Below, in pieces: positions 35,426-43,656 of a stretch of DNA of 64,000 bases (positions are counted from its first letter, which is position 1; the number at the start of each line of letters is the position of its first letter). Below the pieces are notes generated by a model. The model was not told the DNA's origin, made no database searches, and was given only the letters and a program-made list of their open reading frames with translations. Source of the DNA: Halomonas sp. 7T (GTDB lineage: Bacteria; Pseudomonadota; Gammaproteobacteria; Pseudomonadales; Halomonadaceae); assembly GCF_025643255.1 (NCBI RefSeq), contig NZ_CP087112.1, positions 558,001-622,000 of the forward strand. Reading direction: 5' to 3'. The position numbers and the translations under genes were made by a program.

Positions 35426-36223
35426 TTATAACCGCACATCGTAGTTAAAGTAGCGGTTCATAATTTCATCATAAGTGCCGTCTTCCTTGAGTGCGCTCAG
35501 TGCTTCGTTGAAACGCTCTGCCAAGGCTTCGTCACGTGGGCGAAATGCTACTCCAACCCCTTTGCCGAAGATATGCTCAGGCTGTTTGATAAAGCCGCTA
35601 ATACGCTGGAAATCACTCTCAGGCGTATCAATTTCAATCGCAGCTTCCGCGATTGGGTAATCCATAAAGGTGAGGTCTAATCGTCCGGCCATGAGGTCGG
35701 TCACGACATCATCGACGCCGGTATAACGACGGATTTCTAGTACGTCGCCGTAGAGCTCAGTGACGTAGTTATCTTGCAGTGTTGCCCGCTGAACACCCAC
35801 GGTGAGCCCTTCGAGGCTGTCGCGGTCTTCAATGTCGATATCTCGCTCTTGCGTGGTGATCCAGGCGCTGGGCGTTGTGTAGTAGGCGTCTGAAAACAGC
35901 ACACGCTGTGCACGTTCATCGGTAATGGCCATAGAGGACATGATGGCGTCGTAGTTACGAGCGAGAAGGCCGGGAATAATACCGTCCCAGTCCTGCTCGA
36001 CCCAAGTGCAGTTGGCTTCTAGATACGCACAAACCGCGTTGCCCAGCTCAATTTCAAAACCGGTGAGGGTGCCGTCTGCTTCACGGTACATAAAGGGTTC
36101 GTAGGGGATATCAACGCCAAGGCGAATGTCATCGTAGTCCCTGGCTTCGGCATGAGAGGGAACAACAGCCGTCGAAAAACCAACCGCTAAAATAGCGGCA
36201 AGGGGTAGCGTTGCATAACGCAT
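35426..36223 (-). CDS. ABC-type basic amino-acid binding protein (paralogue 2)
   Basis: This protein of about 265 residues is a periplasmic binding protein of the family 3 amino-acid type (HisJ/ArtJ/AotJ-like). The N-terminus RYATLPLAAILAVGFSTAVVPSHAEA is a signal peptide. The mature part shares the block DIRLGVDIPYEPFMYREADG and the pattern QDWDGIIPGLLARNYDAIMSSMAITDER with the neighbouring gene. The ligand is likely arginine, ornithine, lysine or histidine; this cannot be fixed. The start at 36223 has AGGAG 8 bases upstream. It lies 329 bases from the first binding-protein gene and has no transporter of its own. Confidence 0.88.
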   Translation of the reverse strand: MRYATLPLAAILAVGFSTAVVPSHAEARDYDDIRLGVDIPYEPFMYREADGTLTGFEIELGNAVCAYLEANCTWVEQDWDGIIPGLLARNYDAIMSSMAITDERAQRVLFSDAYYTTPSAWITTQERDIDIEDRDSLEGLTVGVQRATLQDNYVTELYGDVLEIRRYTGVDDVVTDLMAGRLDLTFMDYPIAEAAIEIDTPESDFQRISGFIKQPEHIFGKGVGVAFRPRDEALAERFNEALSALKEDGTYDEIMNRYFNYDVRL

Positions 36224-36392
36224 AGGTAGTCTCCTGAAGCGATTTTTAGGTATTGATAACATGCCCAGCGGCGATTTTTTATGGGCTAAAGCATGTGGTA
36301 TGCGCTAAGCGCAGGGGCGTAATGCGTTTTTTCTGCATTACCAAGATCACGCACAGAGCGTGGAATGGCACGGGCGTGCCAAGAGGGGAAGG

Positions 36393-36494
36393 CTATTCGT
36401 CGAACCATTCGCTCAGGTAAAAACGGGCGATGGTGCCACGGATACCTGGGCGAAGCGCATGCAGCGCGGGGGATAACACATGGTGTATAGGCAT
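36393..36494 (-). other. Possible 33-codon small reading frame
   Basis: In the 329-base gap between the two binding-protein genes, an ATG frame on the minus strand encodes MPIHHVLSPALHALRPG, continuing to RFYLSEWFDE. It has no clear ribosome-binding site and no known match. The composition looks protein-like, but evidence for expression is lacking. The rest of the gap holds a hairpin and nothing else that I can support. Confidence 0.2.
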
Positions 36495-36512
36495 GATGGC
36501 GTCTCGCTTTCA

Positions 36513-36534
36513 TGCCTCCCCGGGCGGGGAGGCA
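36513..36534 (-). other. Stem-loop after the first binding-protein gene
   Basis: TGCCTCCCC (36513-36521) and GGGGAGGCA (36526-36534) form a perfect 9-base stem with a 4-base loop. It lies 19 bases after the stop of the 36553-37323 gene. No T-run follows, so it is more likely an mRNA-stabilising 3' hairpin than a terminator. Confidence 0.6.
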
Positions 36535-36552
36535 ATCTTAGGCAGCTAGCGC

Positions 36553-37323
36553 TTACTCTTCGCCGAAGTAACGGGCGAAGATTTCATCGTAAGTGCCGTC
36601 TTCTTTAAGCTCAGCAAGGGCTTCATTGAATTTCTCAGCCAGTGCTTCATCACGCTGACGGAAGGCGATGCCAAAGCCGTCGCCGAAGTACTCTTTTGGC
36701 TCGCTGATGCGCTCACCGACGACAACGTACTCGGCTTCTTCGCTCTCTAGCAGCGTGGACTGGCCGATCGGGAAGTCGAGGAACACGATATCCAGACGCT
36801 GGGCTTCCATATCCAGCACCATGTCATCGGCAGTGGAGTAGCGGCTAATGCTAGCAACGCTTGAGAAGTTGTCGGTCACGAAGTTGTCTTGAAGTGTACC
36901 ACGCTGAACGCCAATTGTTTTGCCGGCGAGCGTCTCTTGATTCGCTTCATTGATGTCCAGGCTGCTCGGTGCAAACCAGGCTGAAGGCATGGTGATGTAG
37001 GGGTTGGAGAACAGCACCTGCTGGCGACGCTCGTCGTTGATGGTCATTGAGGACATGATGGCGTCGTAGTTACGCGACATCAGGCCAGGAATAATGCCAT
37101 CCCACTCCTGCTCAATCCACTCACAGGTAACCCCCATTTGTTCGCACAGGGCATTCCCTAAATCGATATCAAAGCCGGTCAACTCACCATCAGCGGTGCG
37201 ATACTCCATCGGCTCGTAAGGTACGTCAACGCCAATACGCACGTTGTCGTAGTCGCGCGCTTGGGCAGAGGAGGCCGCCGCAATCGCTAAGCCAAGCACC
37301 GAAACAGTTAAGAGTTTTTTCAT
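36553..37323 (-). CDS. ABC-type basic amino-acid binding protein (paralogue 1)
   Basis: This 256-residue periplasmic binding protein has a signal peptide, KKLLTVSVLGLAIAAASSAQA, and the family 3 pattern: VRIGVDVPYEPMEYRTADGELTGFDIDLGNALCEQMGV, EQEWDGIIPGLMSRNYDAIMSSM, and GVQRGTLQDNFV. It belongs to the HisJ/ArtJ/AotJ group for cationic amino acids. It follows two permease genes and an ATPase gene on the same strand, so it is the cognate binding protein of that transporter. Hairpins on both sides (37362-37404 and 36513-36534) fit the common arrangement in which the binding protein is made in excess over the membrane subunits. Confidence 0.9.
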   Translation of the reverse strand: MKKLLTVSVLGLAIAAASSAQARDYDNVRIGVDVPYEPMEYRTADGELTGFDIDLGNALCEQMGVTCEWIEQEWDGIIPGLMSRNYDAIMSSMTINDERRQQVLFSNPYITMPSAWFAPSSLDINEANQETLAGKTIGVQRGTLQDNFVTDNFSSVASISRYSTADDMVLDMEAQRLDIVFLDFPIGQSTLLESEEAEYVVVGERISEPKEYFGDGFGIAFRQRDEALAEKFNEALAELKEDGTYDEIFARYFGEE

Positions 37324-37361
37324 TTTTTATACTCCATAGGTAGCAGGTTCACGTGTAGTGA

Positions 37362-37404
37362 TCCCTCTTAACGTAACCCAGGTTGGCGCTAACGGGAAGA
37401 GGGA
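37362..37404 (-). other. Stem-loop between permease and binding-protein genes
   Basis: TCCCTCTT (37362-37369) and AAGAGGGA (37397-37404) are perfect 8-base arms enclosing a smaller AACC/GGTT hairpin. It lies 40 bases before the start of the first binding protein. It could set processing or relative expression; a role is inferred only. Confidence 0.5.
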
Positions 37405-37460
37405 GTTTTCAACAGAACCAACGTTTGTTTGACGGTTGTTTTATTTTTATTTTTGGTGAC

Positions 37461-38192
37461 TCAATTCGTTTGGGGCCTTAAGTGAGCCAGCAGCTTTTTC
37501 TCCAGGAAGCGGAAAAAATACAAAATTGCAAAGGTGAGGCAGAGATAGATAGCGGCCACGAACAAAAAGGCCTCGAAGGGAGCATAAAAGCGTGCGTAGA
37601 CGAAGCGTGCGGCACCGGTGAGATCCATCAGCGTGACAACGCTGGCAATAGCGCTGGCGTGGAGCATAAAGATCACCTCGTTGCCGTAGGCGGGTAGCGC
37701 CCGTCGAAACGCGCTAGGCATAATAATGCGCCGCATCATCAGGCTTTGCGACATGCCGTAGGCCCGTGCTGCCTCGATTTCACCTTGCGCGGTGGCTTTA
37801 ATCGCCCCACGGAAAATCTCGGTGGTGTAGGCGGCGGTGTTCAGCGTAAAGGCGATGAGCGCCGGATAGAACGCTTCGCGGAGGACAGGCCACAAAAATG
37901 TTTCTTGAATGCCGTCAATAAAGACAACGCCGTAGTAAATGATATAGAGCTGAATAAGTAGCGGCGTTCCGCGAAACACATAGGTATAGAGATAAACCGG
38001 CAGGCTGATCCATTTGCGCTTGGAACTGCGCATGATGGCTAGCGGTATCGCGAGCACCAATCCCGCCACCAGCGATAAGAAGACAAGCTGCGTCGTAGTG
38101 ACCAGCCCCTCCCAGTAGTAGCCCAACGTGGTGGGCGTGAAAATCAGATTGCCAGCGAGCAGGTCGTTGAACCACGCAGAAATATCTAGCAT
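37461..38192 (-). CDS. ABC amino-acid transporter permease (HisM/ArtM-like)
   Basis: This permease of about 243 residues has five hydrophobic segments and the HisM/ArtM-type pattern. TTTQLVFLSLVAGLVLAIPLA is followed by YTYVFRGTPLLIQLYIIYYG. The ATPase-contact loop is EIEAARAYGMSQSLMMRRIIMPSAFRRALPAYGNE. The start is placed at the ATG 38192, one base after the stop of the preceding permease, which makes the two translationally coupled; a TTG further upstream would overlap that gene. It pairs with the second permease to form the membrane channel for cationic amino acids. Confidence 0.9.
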   Translation of the reverse strand: MLDISAWFNDLLAGNLIFTPTTLGYYWEGLVTTTQLVFLSLVAGLVLAIPLAIMRSSKRKWISLPVYLYTYVFRGTPLLIQLYIIYYGVVFIDGIQETFLWPVLREAFYPALIAFTLNTAAYTTEIFRGAIKATAQGEIEAARAYGMSQSLMMRRIIMPSAFRRALPAYGNEVIFMLHASAIASVVTLMDLTGAARFVYARFYAPFEAFLFVAAIYLCLTFAILYFFRFLEKKLLAHLRPQTN

Positions 38193-38193
38193 C

Positions 38194-38895
38194 TCACTGC
38201 CCCCCAAAGCCAATGTCGTAACGTTTTTGTAGCCTCACGAAAATCCATTCGGATACGCTTGCGATAAGCAGATACACTGCCGCGACAGGAAGTAGGAAGG
38301 CAAAGGGTTCATGGGTGGCCCGCGATGCCTCAGCGGCGACACGCACCATATCGGTTAAACCGATAACAGAGACCAGCGCGGTAGTTTTGAGCAGTACCAT
38401 CCAGTTGTTAGATAAGCCGGGCAGCGCGTGGCGCATCATTTGTGGGAAGCGGATGCGTCGAAAGACCAAGGCATTGCTCATGCCGTAGGCTTTTCCTGCC
38501 TCTATTTGGCCATTATCGACCGCCATGAACGCGCCTCGAAAGGTCTCACCCATGTAGGCACCAAAGATAAAGCCAATGGTAATGACACCCGCAGCAAAAG
38601 CATTGAAATTGATATAGATATCAATGTCATAGTTGTAGTAAAGCACATCGCTGATGGCATTAACGCCGATTTGGCCGCCAAAGAACAGCAGCATCATCAG
38701 CACTAAATCCGGAACGCCACGAATCACCGTGGTATAGACGGTGGCTGTGCGGCGTAACAGCCAATTACGTGACATTTTGGCGGTAGCGGTAAACAGGCCA
38801 AGCACAATGGCGAGTATTAGCGATAGCACCGCTAGCTGAATGGTGACGCCCGCCCCTTCGATCAGGCGGGGGCCGTAACCTTGCAAATCAAGCAT
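38194..38895 (-). CDS. ABC amino-acid transporter permease (HisQ/ArtQ-like)
   Basis: This 233-residue permease is the partner of the one encoded just downstream. It has the family start LQGYGPRLIEGAGVTIQLAVLSL, then TVYTTVIRGVPDLVLMMLLFFGG, and the ATPase-contact loop QIEAGKAYGMSNALVFRRIRFPQMMRHALPGLSNN. Its stop and the next ATG are one base apart. The ATPase gene lies 19 bases upstream. Together with the ATPase and a binding protein it forms a type I importer in the inner membrane; the ligand is probably arginine or another basic amino acid. Confidence 0.9.
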   Translation of the reverse strand: MLDLQGYGPRLIEGAGVTIQLAVLSLILAIVLGLFTATAKMSRNWLLRRTATVYTTVIRGVPDLVLMMLLFFGGQIGVNAISDVLYYNYDIDIYINFNAFAAGVITIGFIFGAYMGETFRGAFMAVDNGQIEAGKAYGMSNALVFRRIRFPQMMRHALPGLSNNWMVLLKTTALVSVIGLTDMVRVAAEASRATHEPFAFLLPVAAVYLLIASVSEWIFVRLQKRYDIGFGGQ

Positions 38896-38914
38896 AGTGT
38901 ACGTGCCTCGCAGA

Positions 38915-39685
38915 TCAATATTTGGGGGCCAGGAACTGCTTTAAGCGCGGCGACTGTGGGTTGCCGAGCACTTCCGCTGGTGGGCCAGCCTCTTCTACCA
39001 AGCCTTGGTGAAGATAAATCACCTGGCTGGATACATCCCGTGCAAAGCTCATCTCATGGGTGACCACCACCATGGTGCGTCCTTCCTCGGCCAAGCCGTG
39101 CATGACTTTCAAAACGTCGCCTACTAGCTCTGGATCGAGGGCAGAGGTGGGTTCATCAAACAGCATCACTTCTGGGTCCATGGCCAGCGCTCGGGCAATG
39201 GCGCCGCGCTGCTGCTGGCCGCCGGACATTTGTGCCGGGTAGGCATTGGCGCGTGCGCTTAACCCAACGCGATCCAGCAGAGCGTGGGCGTGTTCGATGG
39301 CCTCTTTTTTCGGCTTGCCAAGCACGTGAATCGGCGCTTCGATGATGTTTTCAAGCAGCGTCATGTGTGCCCACAGATTGAAGCTCTGAAACACCATGGA
39401 GAGCTTGGCGCGCATCTGCACTACTTGTTTCCAATCCGCGGGTTCGCGACCGTGCTTGGTGGTCTTGAAACGGATTTGCTCGCCGTGAACATACAGCTCG
39501 CCATCGTCGGGCTGTTCCAACAAGTTCATACAGCGCAAGAAGGTACTTTTGCCTGACCCTGAGGCACCAATGAGGGTGATGACGTCACCTTTTTGGGCTT
39601 CAAGGGAGAGGCCTTTCAAGACTTCTGTATCGCCAAAGCGCTTTTTAATATTACGCACTTCAAGGGGAGTAGGCGTATCAGCCAT
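38915..39685 (-). CDS. ABC amino-acid transporter ATPase (HisP/ArtP-like)
   Basis: This 256-residue ATPase has Walker A GASGSGKSTFLRCMN (about residues 39-53), a Q-loop in MVFQSFNLWAHMT, the signature MSGGQQQRGAIARAL, Walker B VMLFDEPTSALD, and the switch His in VVVTHEMSFARDV. The motif pattern is that of amino-acid importers of the HisP/GlnQ group. It is the first gene of the leftward transporter operon. The 233 bases between it and AstE hold no gene; a promoter for the operon is presumably there but I could not define it. Confidence 0.93.
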   Translation of the reverse strand: MADTPTPLEVRNIKKRFGDTEVLKGLSLEAQKGDVITLIGASGSGKSTFLRCMNLLEQPDDGELYVHGEQIRFKTTKHGREPADWKQVVQMRAKLSMVFQSFNLWAHMTLLENIIEAPIHVLGKPKKEAIEHAHALLDRVGLSARANAYPAQMSGGQQQRGAIARALAMDPEVMLFDEPTSALDPELVGDVLKVMHGLAEEGRTMVVVTHEMSFARDVSSQVIYLHQGLVEEAGPPAEVLGNPQSPRLKQFLAPKY

Positions 39686-39918
39686 AACTTAGGCTCCAGT
39701 ACAGGGTTGCCGCAACAGCAACGAGTTTAAAACGTGTGCTTGATTGGCGGCTGGCGCGAAAAAGGGGCGATTCTATCAGGACTCTGCATGATGCGCGTGT
39801 TTTATAAGAACGGCTTTTATCGTAACACCTATCTAGCAGCCTGAAATCACCTCTACGTTGTTGTTATCAAAGCTTTTTAAAGATGCTGATATGGGTAATG
39901 TGGGTAGCATCAAAGCAG

Positions 39919-40902
39919 CTACGCCGGTTGATAGGGCACCACCAGCAGCGCTGCCCGTGCGCCGATTTCTACGTGGGCATTAGGAAACACTACGTGCAGC
40001 GGCGTTTCTTGTACTACAAAGTCACCCGCCACGCCGTCTTTGGCTAGGCAGGTGCCGGGTTCGAAGCGGCTGAAGTTGGGCACGTCGTCGTCAAAGCAGA
40101 GGCTAAAGGCTTCCGCTTGGCGCATCAGTTCATGCTGCACTTTGAAGAAAGCCATGGTCTCTGACGGCTTTTTCGGCGGTTCTTCGCCTGCGCTGAGCGC
40201 ACTTAGCAGGGTTAACATCGGTGCCAGAGCGTCCATATCGTTCTCGCCAAACGGGGCGACGCGGCCAAGCTCAAAGGTAAACGCCTGGGCGTGATGGTAG
40301 TACTTGCTGTAGTGGGAGAACGTCCAGCTGTGTTGGTGCTGATGCAACACAGCCTGCATGTCGGCCGCGGCGAACCATGCCCACTGCTGTGCGTTGGTGA
40401 CAGTTTCTGCATATGGCTCGACCACAAAGCGCGTGTATAAACTGCCGCGTATGGCGGTGTGCAGGTCGTAGTGTAGTTTGGGTAACGCGTGGTAGCGGGC
40501 GAAGAACGCATCCACCGCTTCCATTAGTTCCCGCGCCCGATCCGGCTCGCTGCCCTGTTCGTCAAGCTCTCGCTTGAACAGCCGGTTGAGGTTGGTGGTG
40601 ATAAAACGTTTCTGTGCTTTTAACGCGGGAATGTTGCCCAAAATCACTAGTACGGGTGCACCTAATGACAGCGTGTTGGCTTCCAGAGCGCTGAGCCATT
40701 CACCCACAAGCTCCACCGGCGCGGTTTCATTGCCGTGGATGGCCGCAGAAAAAACGCAGGCATGGGCGCCAGGGTGGGCAGTATTGGGCGTTAGCTCCAG
40801 AATACCTGGCCCGTGAAGATGGTAAGTGCCGCTGGGAAAGCGGCCGATGCGCGGAGAAGGGGATTCCTCGTCGAGCGTCCAGTCGAGCCATTGGCCTAGC
40901 AT
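39919..40902 (-). CDS. astE: Succinylglutamate desuccinylase
   Basis: This protein of about 327 residues catalyses the last step of arginine succinyltransferase catabolism, releasing glutamate and succinate. It is a zinc-dependent M14-like enzyme: FSAAIHGNETAPVELVGEW holds the His and Glu ligands, YDLHTAIRGSLYTRF the second His, and FTFELGRVAPFGEND the catalytic Glu region. The start at 40902 is chosen because AAGGA lies 8 bases upstream and the length then matches E. coli AstE; the frame opens earlier without support. It points toward the amino-acid ABC operon, consistent with arginine use. Other ast genes are not in the window. Confidence 0.92.
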   Translation of the reverse strand: MLGQWLDWTLDEESPSPRIGRFPSGTYHLHGPGILELTPNTAHPGAHACVFSAAIHGNETAPVELVGEWLSALEANTLSLGAPVLVILGNIPALKAQKRFITTNLNRLFKRELDEQGSEPDRARELMEAVDAFFARYHALPKLHYDLHTAIRGSLYTRFVVEPYAETVTNAQQWAWFAAADMQAVLHQHQHSWTFSHYSKYYHHAQAFTFELGRVAPFGENDMDALAPMLTLLSALSAGEEPPKKPSETMAFFKVQHELMRQAEAFSLCFDDDVPNFSRFEPGTCLAKDGVAGDFVVQETPLHVVFPNAHVEIGARAALLVVPYQPA

Positions 40903-41105
40903 GAAAGTGTCCTTAAGCATGGGCATTTGCTTTTTTATAACGTCTACCATTAACCATGCTTGCGGCTGTTCACAAGGGTAGGCGTCGTTCGCGTGAAAAT
41001 GGCCGGTGGGATGATGAAAGTTGTCGGCACAAAAAAAGCGCTTATGGCCCATCGCCACAAGCGCTTTGATGACTGGCGCTCTTAAATCTATCGCACTAGA
41101 AGCTT

Positions 41106-41546
41106 CTAGCCTGCCCGCTGTCGCTTCATCTCTTGTTGATACTCTTTGGCTAGGGAGGATTTTTGATTCTCCTGAAGGCCCCGTCCTGCCAGCTGAAATA
41201 CCTCTTGCTCCTCTTCATCCAGGTGGTGGGTCACTAAATGTTGCAGCTGTTTGGCATGGGTGAGCCAGTGAGTGGCGCTATATTCAGTCTCGTCCAACAG
41301 CTCAATTAGTTCATCGATTTCGTGGTGCTCGGCCACGCTATGGCGCGCTTTTTCCTGAGTCAGGTCAATATCCATCATAGGGATATACAGTGCGCGCTCT
41401 TCCGCGTTGGCGTGGTACTTCAGCTCGGCGCGCACCTGCTGGTACAGCACGTCGCGCTCTTCACTATCGCCATGGGTTTCTACCAAGCGTGCCAGCAGCT
41501 CCCGCTGAATATCGTGATCTTTGCGCAGCGCTTCGAAAATCGTCAT
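41106..41546 (-). CDS. Hemerythrin HHE domain protein
   Basis: This 146-residue protein is an all-helical HHE cation-binding protein. Iron ligands expected in the fold are seen: HD near residue 11, YHANAEERALY near 45-53, AEHHEIDEL near 73, and THHLDEEEQEVF near 107. Bacterial members bind oxygen or sense nitric oxide or redox state; the exact role here is not shown. The last 20 residues are a Lys/Gln/Arg-rich tail. The start at 41546 has AAGGAG 7 bases upstream; a frame continuing to 41672 is AT-rich and not family-like. The gene lies divergently from wrbA. Confidence 0.9.
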   Translation of the reverse strand: MTIFEALRKDHDIQRELLARLVETHGDSEERDVLYQQVRAELKYHANAEERALYIPMMDIDLTQEKARHSVAEHHEIDELIELLDETEYSATHWLTHAKQLQHLVTHHLDEEEQEVFQLAGRGLQENQKSSLAKEYQQEMKRQRAG

Positions 41547-41773
41547 GCCGGACTCCTTGGCGGTATATATGAATAAAACATCTGGTAAGAACAGTACAAA
41601 AAAATTAGTGGTGAAATAGCAAAAGCGCAAGGTCGGTACATCGAGAAAATCGAAGCTCGGCGTCGAAAACATTCGCTTTTATCTACACTTAACTACGCTA
41701 TGTTTTAGTGAGTTTTCACTGCCCGCTGTGGCAACTTGCTTGATACTTAAATGCAGATGCAAAGGAGTGAGTA

Positions 41774-42373
41774 ATGACGAAGGTACTGGTGCTTTATTAT
41801 TCCATGTATGGCCATATCGATACCTTAGCAGCCGCTGTGGCGGAAGGAGCAAAGGGTGTTGATGGCGTAGAGGTCACGGTGAAACGCGTGCCCGAAACCA
41901 TGCCAGATGAGGCGTTCAAAAACGCGGGCGGCAAGCAAGATTTCACCACGCCAGAAGCCACCCCCCAGGAGTTGGCCGATTACGATGCCGTTATATTTGG
42001 CACGCCGACGCGCTTTGGCAACATGGCTGGCCAGATGCGTACCTTCCTCGACCAAACCGGTGGCCTATGGGCGAACGGCGCGCTGCGTGGCAAGGTAGCC
42101 AGCGTGTTCACATCAACCGGCACCGGCGGTGGCGATGAGATGACCATTACCTCTACCTGGACCACGCTGGCCCACCACGGCATGGTGATTGTGCCGATTG
42201 GCTACGGTATTGAGGAGCAGTTTGATATTTCGAAAGTGAGCGGTGGCACGCCTTACGGCGCCGCCACGCTGGCTGGTGGCGATGGCTCTCGCCAGCCGGA
42301 TGAGCGCGAGCTAAAAATCGCCCGTTTCCAGGGCAAACACGTCGCTGAGATTGCCGCTAAATTGGCAAGCTAA
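41774..42373 (+). CDS. wrbA: NAD(P)H:quinone oxidoreductase WrbA
   Basis: This 199-residue flavodoxin-like protein is a type IV NAD(P)H:quinone oxidoreductase that reduces quinones by two electrons, protecting against redox stress. It has the FMN-binding [15 protein letters not shown] at the N-terminus, [25 protein letters not shown] in the centre, and [14 protein letters not shown] plus [11 protein letters not shown] after it. AAAGGAG lies directly before the ATG. It is monocistronic, followed by a strong terminator. Confidence 0.95.
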   Translation: MTKVLVLYYSMYGHIDTLAAAVAEGAKGVDGVEVTVKRVPETMPDEAFKNAGGKQDFTTPEATPQELADYDAVIFGTPTRFGNMAGQMRTFLDQTGGLWANGALRGKVASVFTSTGTGGGDEMTITSTWTTLAHHGMVIVPIGYGIEEQFDISKVSGGTPYGAATLAGGDGSRQPDERELKIARFQGKHVAEIAAKLAS

Positions 42374-42392
42374 TCGACGCTTAAAACGCGTA

Positions 42393-42425
42393 ACGCCTCG
42401 CTGCTGATGCAGCGAGGCGTTTTTC
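42393..42425 (+). terminator. Rho-independent terminator after wrbA
   Basis: ACGCCTCGCTGC and GCAGCGAGGCGT form a perfect 12-base stem with a TGAT loop (42393-42420), followed by TTTTTC. It lies 19 bases after the wrbA stop. Confidence 0.9.
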
Positions 42426-42452
42426 GTTATAGGCCGCTTTGATCAGGGGGTG

Positions 42453-43526
42453 TCAGCCGAGAATCCGCGCGGCAATGGCGCTGCCTAGGCTTTCGGTGGT
42501 GCCCTGGCCGCCCACGTCGCGGGTCAGTACTTGGCTGTCGCCTTCGCTCAGCACGGCTTCAATAGCATCGACCATCGCATCGCCCGCTTCTTTATACCCC
42601 AGGTGTTCTAGCATCATCGCACCCGACCAAATCTGGCCGATGGGGTTGGCAATGCCTTTACCCGCGATATCCGGCGCACTGCCGTGAACCGGCTCGAACA
42701 GGCTGGGGAATTTGCCTTCTGGGTTGATGTTAGCCGAAGGCGCAATGCCAATGGTGCCGGTGCAAGCCGGGCCTAAGTCGGAAAGAATATCGCCAAACAG
42801 GTTGCTGCCTACGACCACGTCAAACCAATCCGGATGCAGGACAAAGTTAGCGGTCAAAATATCGATGTGGAACTTATCCACAGCTATCTCTGGGTACTGC
42901 TTGGCCATCTCGGCTACGCGCTCGTCCCAGTAGGGCATGGTGATGGAGATGCCGTTGGACTTCGTGGCCGAGGTGAGCTTTTTGCGCGGGCGGGTTTGCG
43001 CTAAGTCGAAGGCATACTTCAGTACGCGATCAACGCCGGTACGGCTCATGACCGTTTCCTGAATAACGATTTCACGCTCGGTGCCTTCATACATCTTGCC
43101 GCCGACGCTGGAGTACTCGCCCTCGGTATTTTCACGCACCACGTAAAAATCGATATCGCCGGGCTTGCGGCCCGCCAGCGGGCTTTTAATGCCGGGCATT
43201 AATCGGCAGGGGCGCAGGTTGATGTATTGATCAAACTGGCGACGGAACTGCAGCAGCGAGCCCCACAGCGAAATGTGGTCGGGCACTTTGTCCGGCCAGC
43301 CTACCGCTCCATAAAACAGCGCATCAAAGCCTTTTAGCTGCTCGAACCAGTCGTCGGGCAGCATTTTGCCGTGTTCCAGGTAGTAGTCGCAGCTACCAAA
43401 CTCGAACGTGGTGAACTCCAGGTCGATATTGAAACGCTTGGCGGTGGCTTCCAGGGCGCGAATACCTTCCGGCATCACTTCGGTACCGATACCGTCACCA
43501 GCGATGACTGCAATACGATGGGCCAT
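42453..43526 (-). CDS. Tartrate/D-malate dehydrogenase (TtuC/DmlA-like)
   Basis: This 357-residue protein belongs to the isocitrate/isopropylmalate dehydrogenase family, in the tartrate dehydrogenase/D-malate dehydrogenase branch. Key stretches are IAVIAGDGIGTEVMPEG, YGAVGWPDKVPDHISLWG, FYVVRENTEGEYSSVGGKMYEG, SATKSNGISITMPYWDE and VVGSNLFGDILSDLGPACTG. It oxidises a 2-hydroxy acid with NAD and decarboxylates it. LeuB is less likely, because the DHISLWG stretch fits DmlA/TtuC. The start at 43526 has AAGGAG upstream. A LysR-type gene is divergent from it, the same arrangement as dmlA-dmlR in E. coli. Confidence 0.88.
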   Translation of the reverse strand: MAHRIAVIAGDGIGTEVMPEGIRALEATAKRFNIDLEFTTFEFGSCDYYLEHGKMLPDDWFEQLKGFDALFYGAVGWPDKVPDHISLWGSLLQFRRQFDQYINLRPCRLMPGIKSPLAGRKPGDIDFYVVRENTEGEYSSVGGKMYEGTEREIVIQETVMSRTGVDRVLKYAFDLAQTRPRKKLTSATKSNGISITMPYWDERVAEMAKQYPEIAVDKFHIDILTANFVLHPDWFDVVVGSNLFGDILSDLGPACTGTIGIAPSANINPEGKFPSLFEPVHGSAPDIAGKGIANPIGQIWSGAMMLEHLGYKEAGDAMVDAIEAVLSEGDSQVLTRDVGGQGTTESLGSAIAARILG

Positions 43527-43656
43527 GGGGGCTCCTTGTTGTATGAGGTATGACACATGCGATGGGCGTGTTCCTGTTCTAGGAGTGTAGCGCCTGTTGG
43601 CGGCGAGATAATCAGGCTACTATGCAAGCTATTGTTGCCTAAAAGTGAAGAATCCT

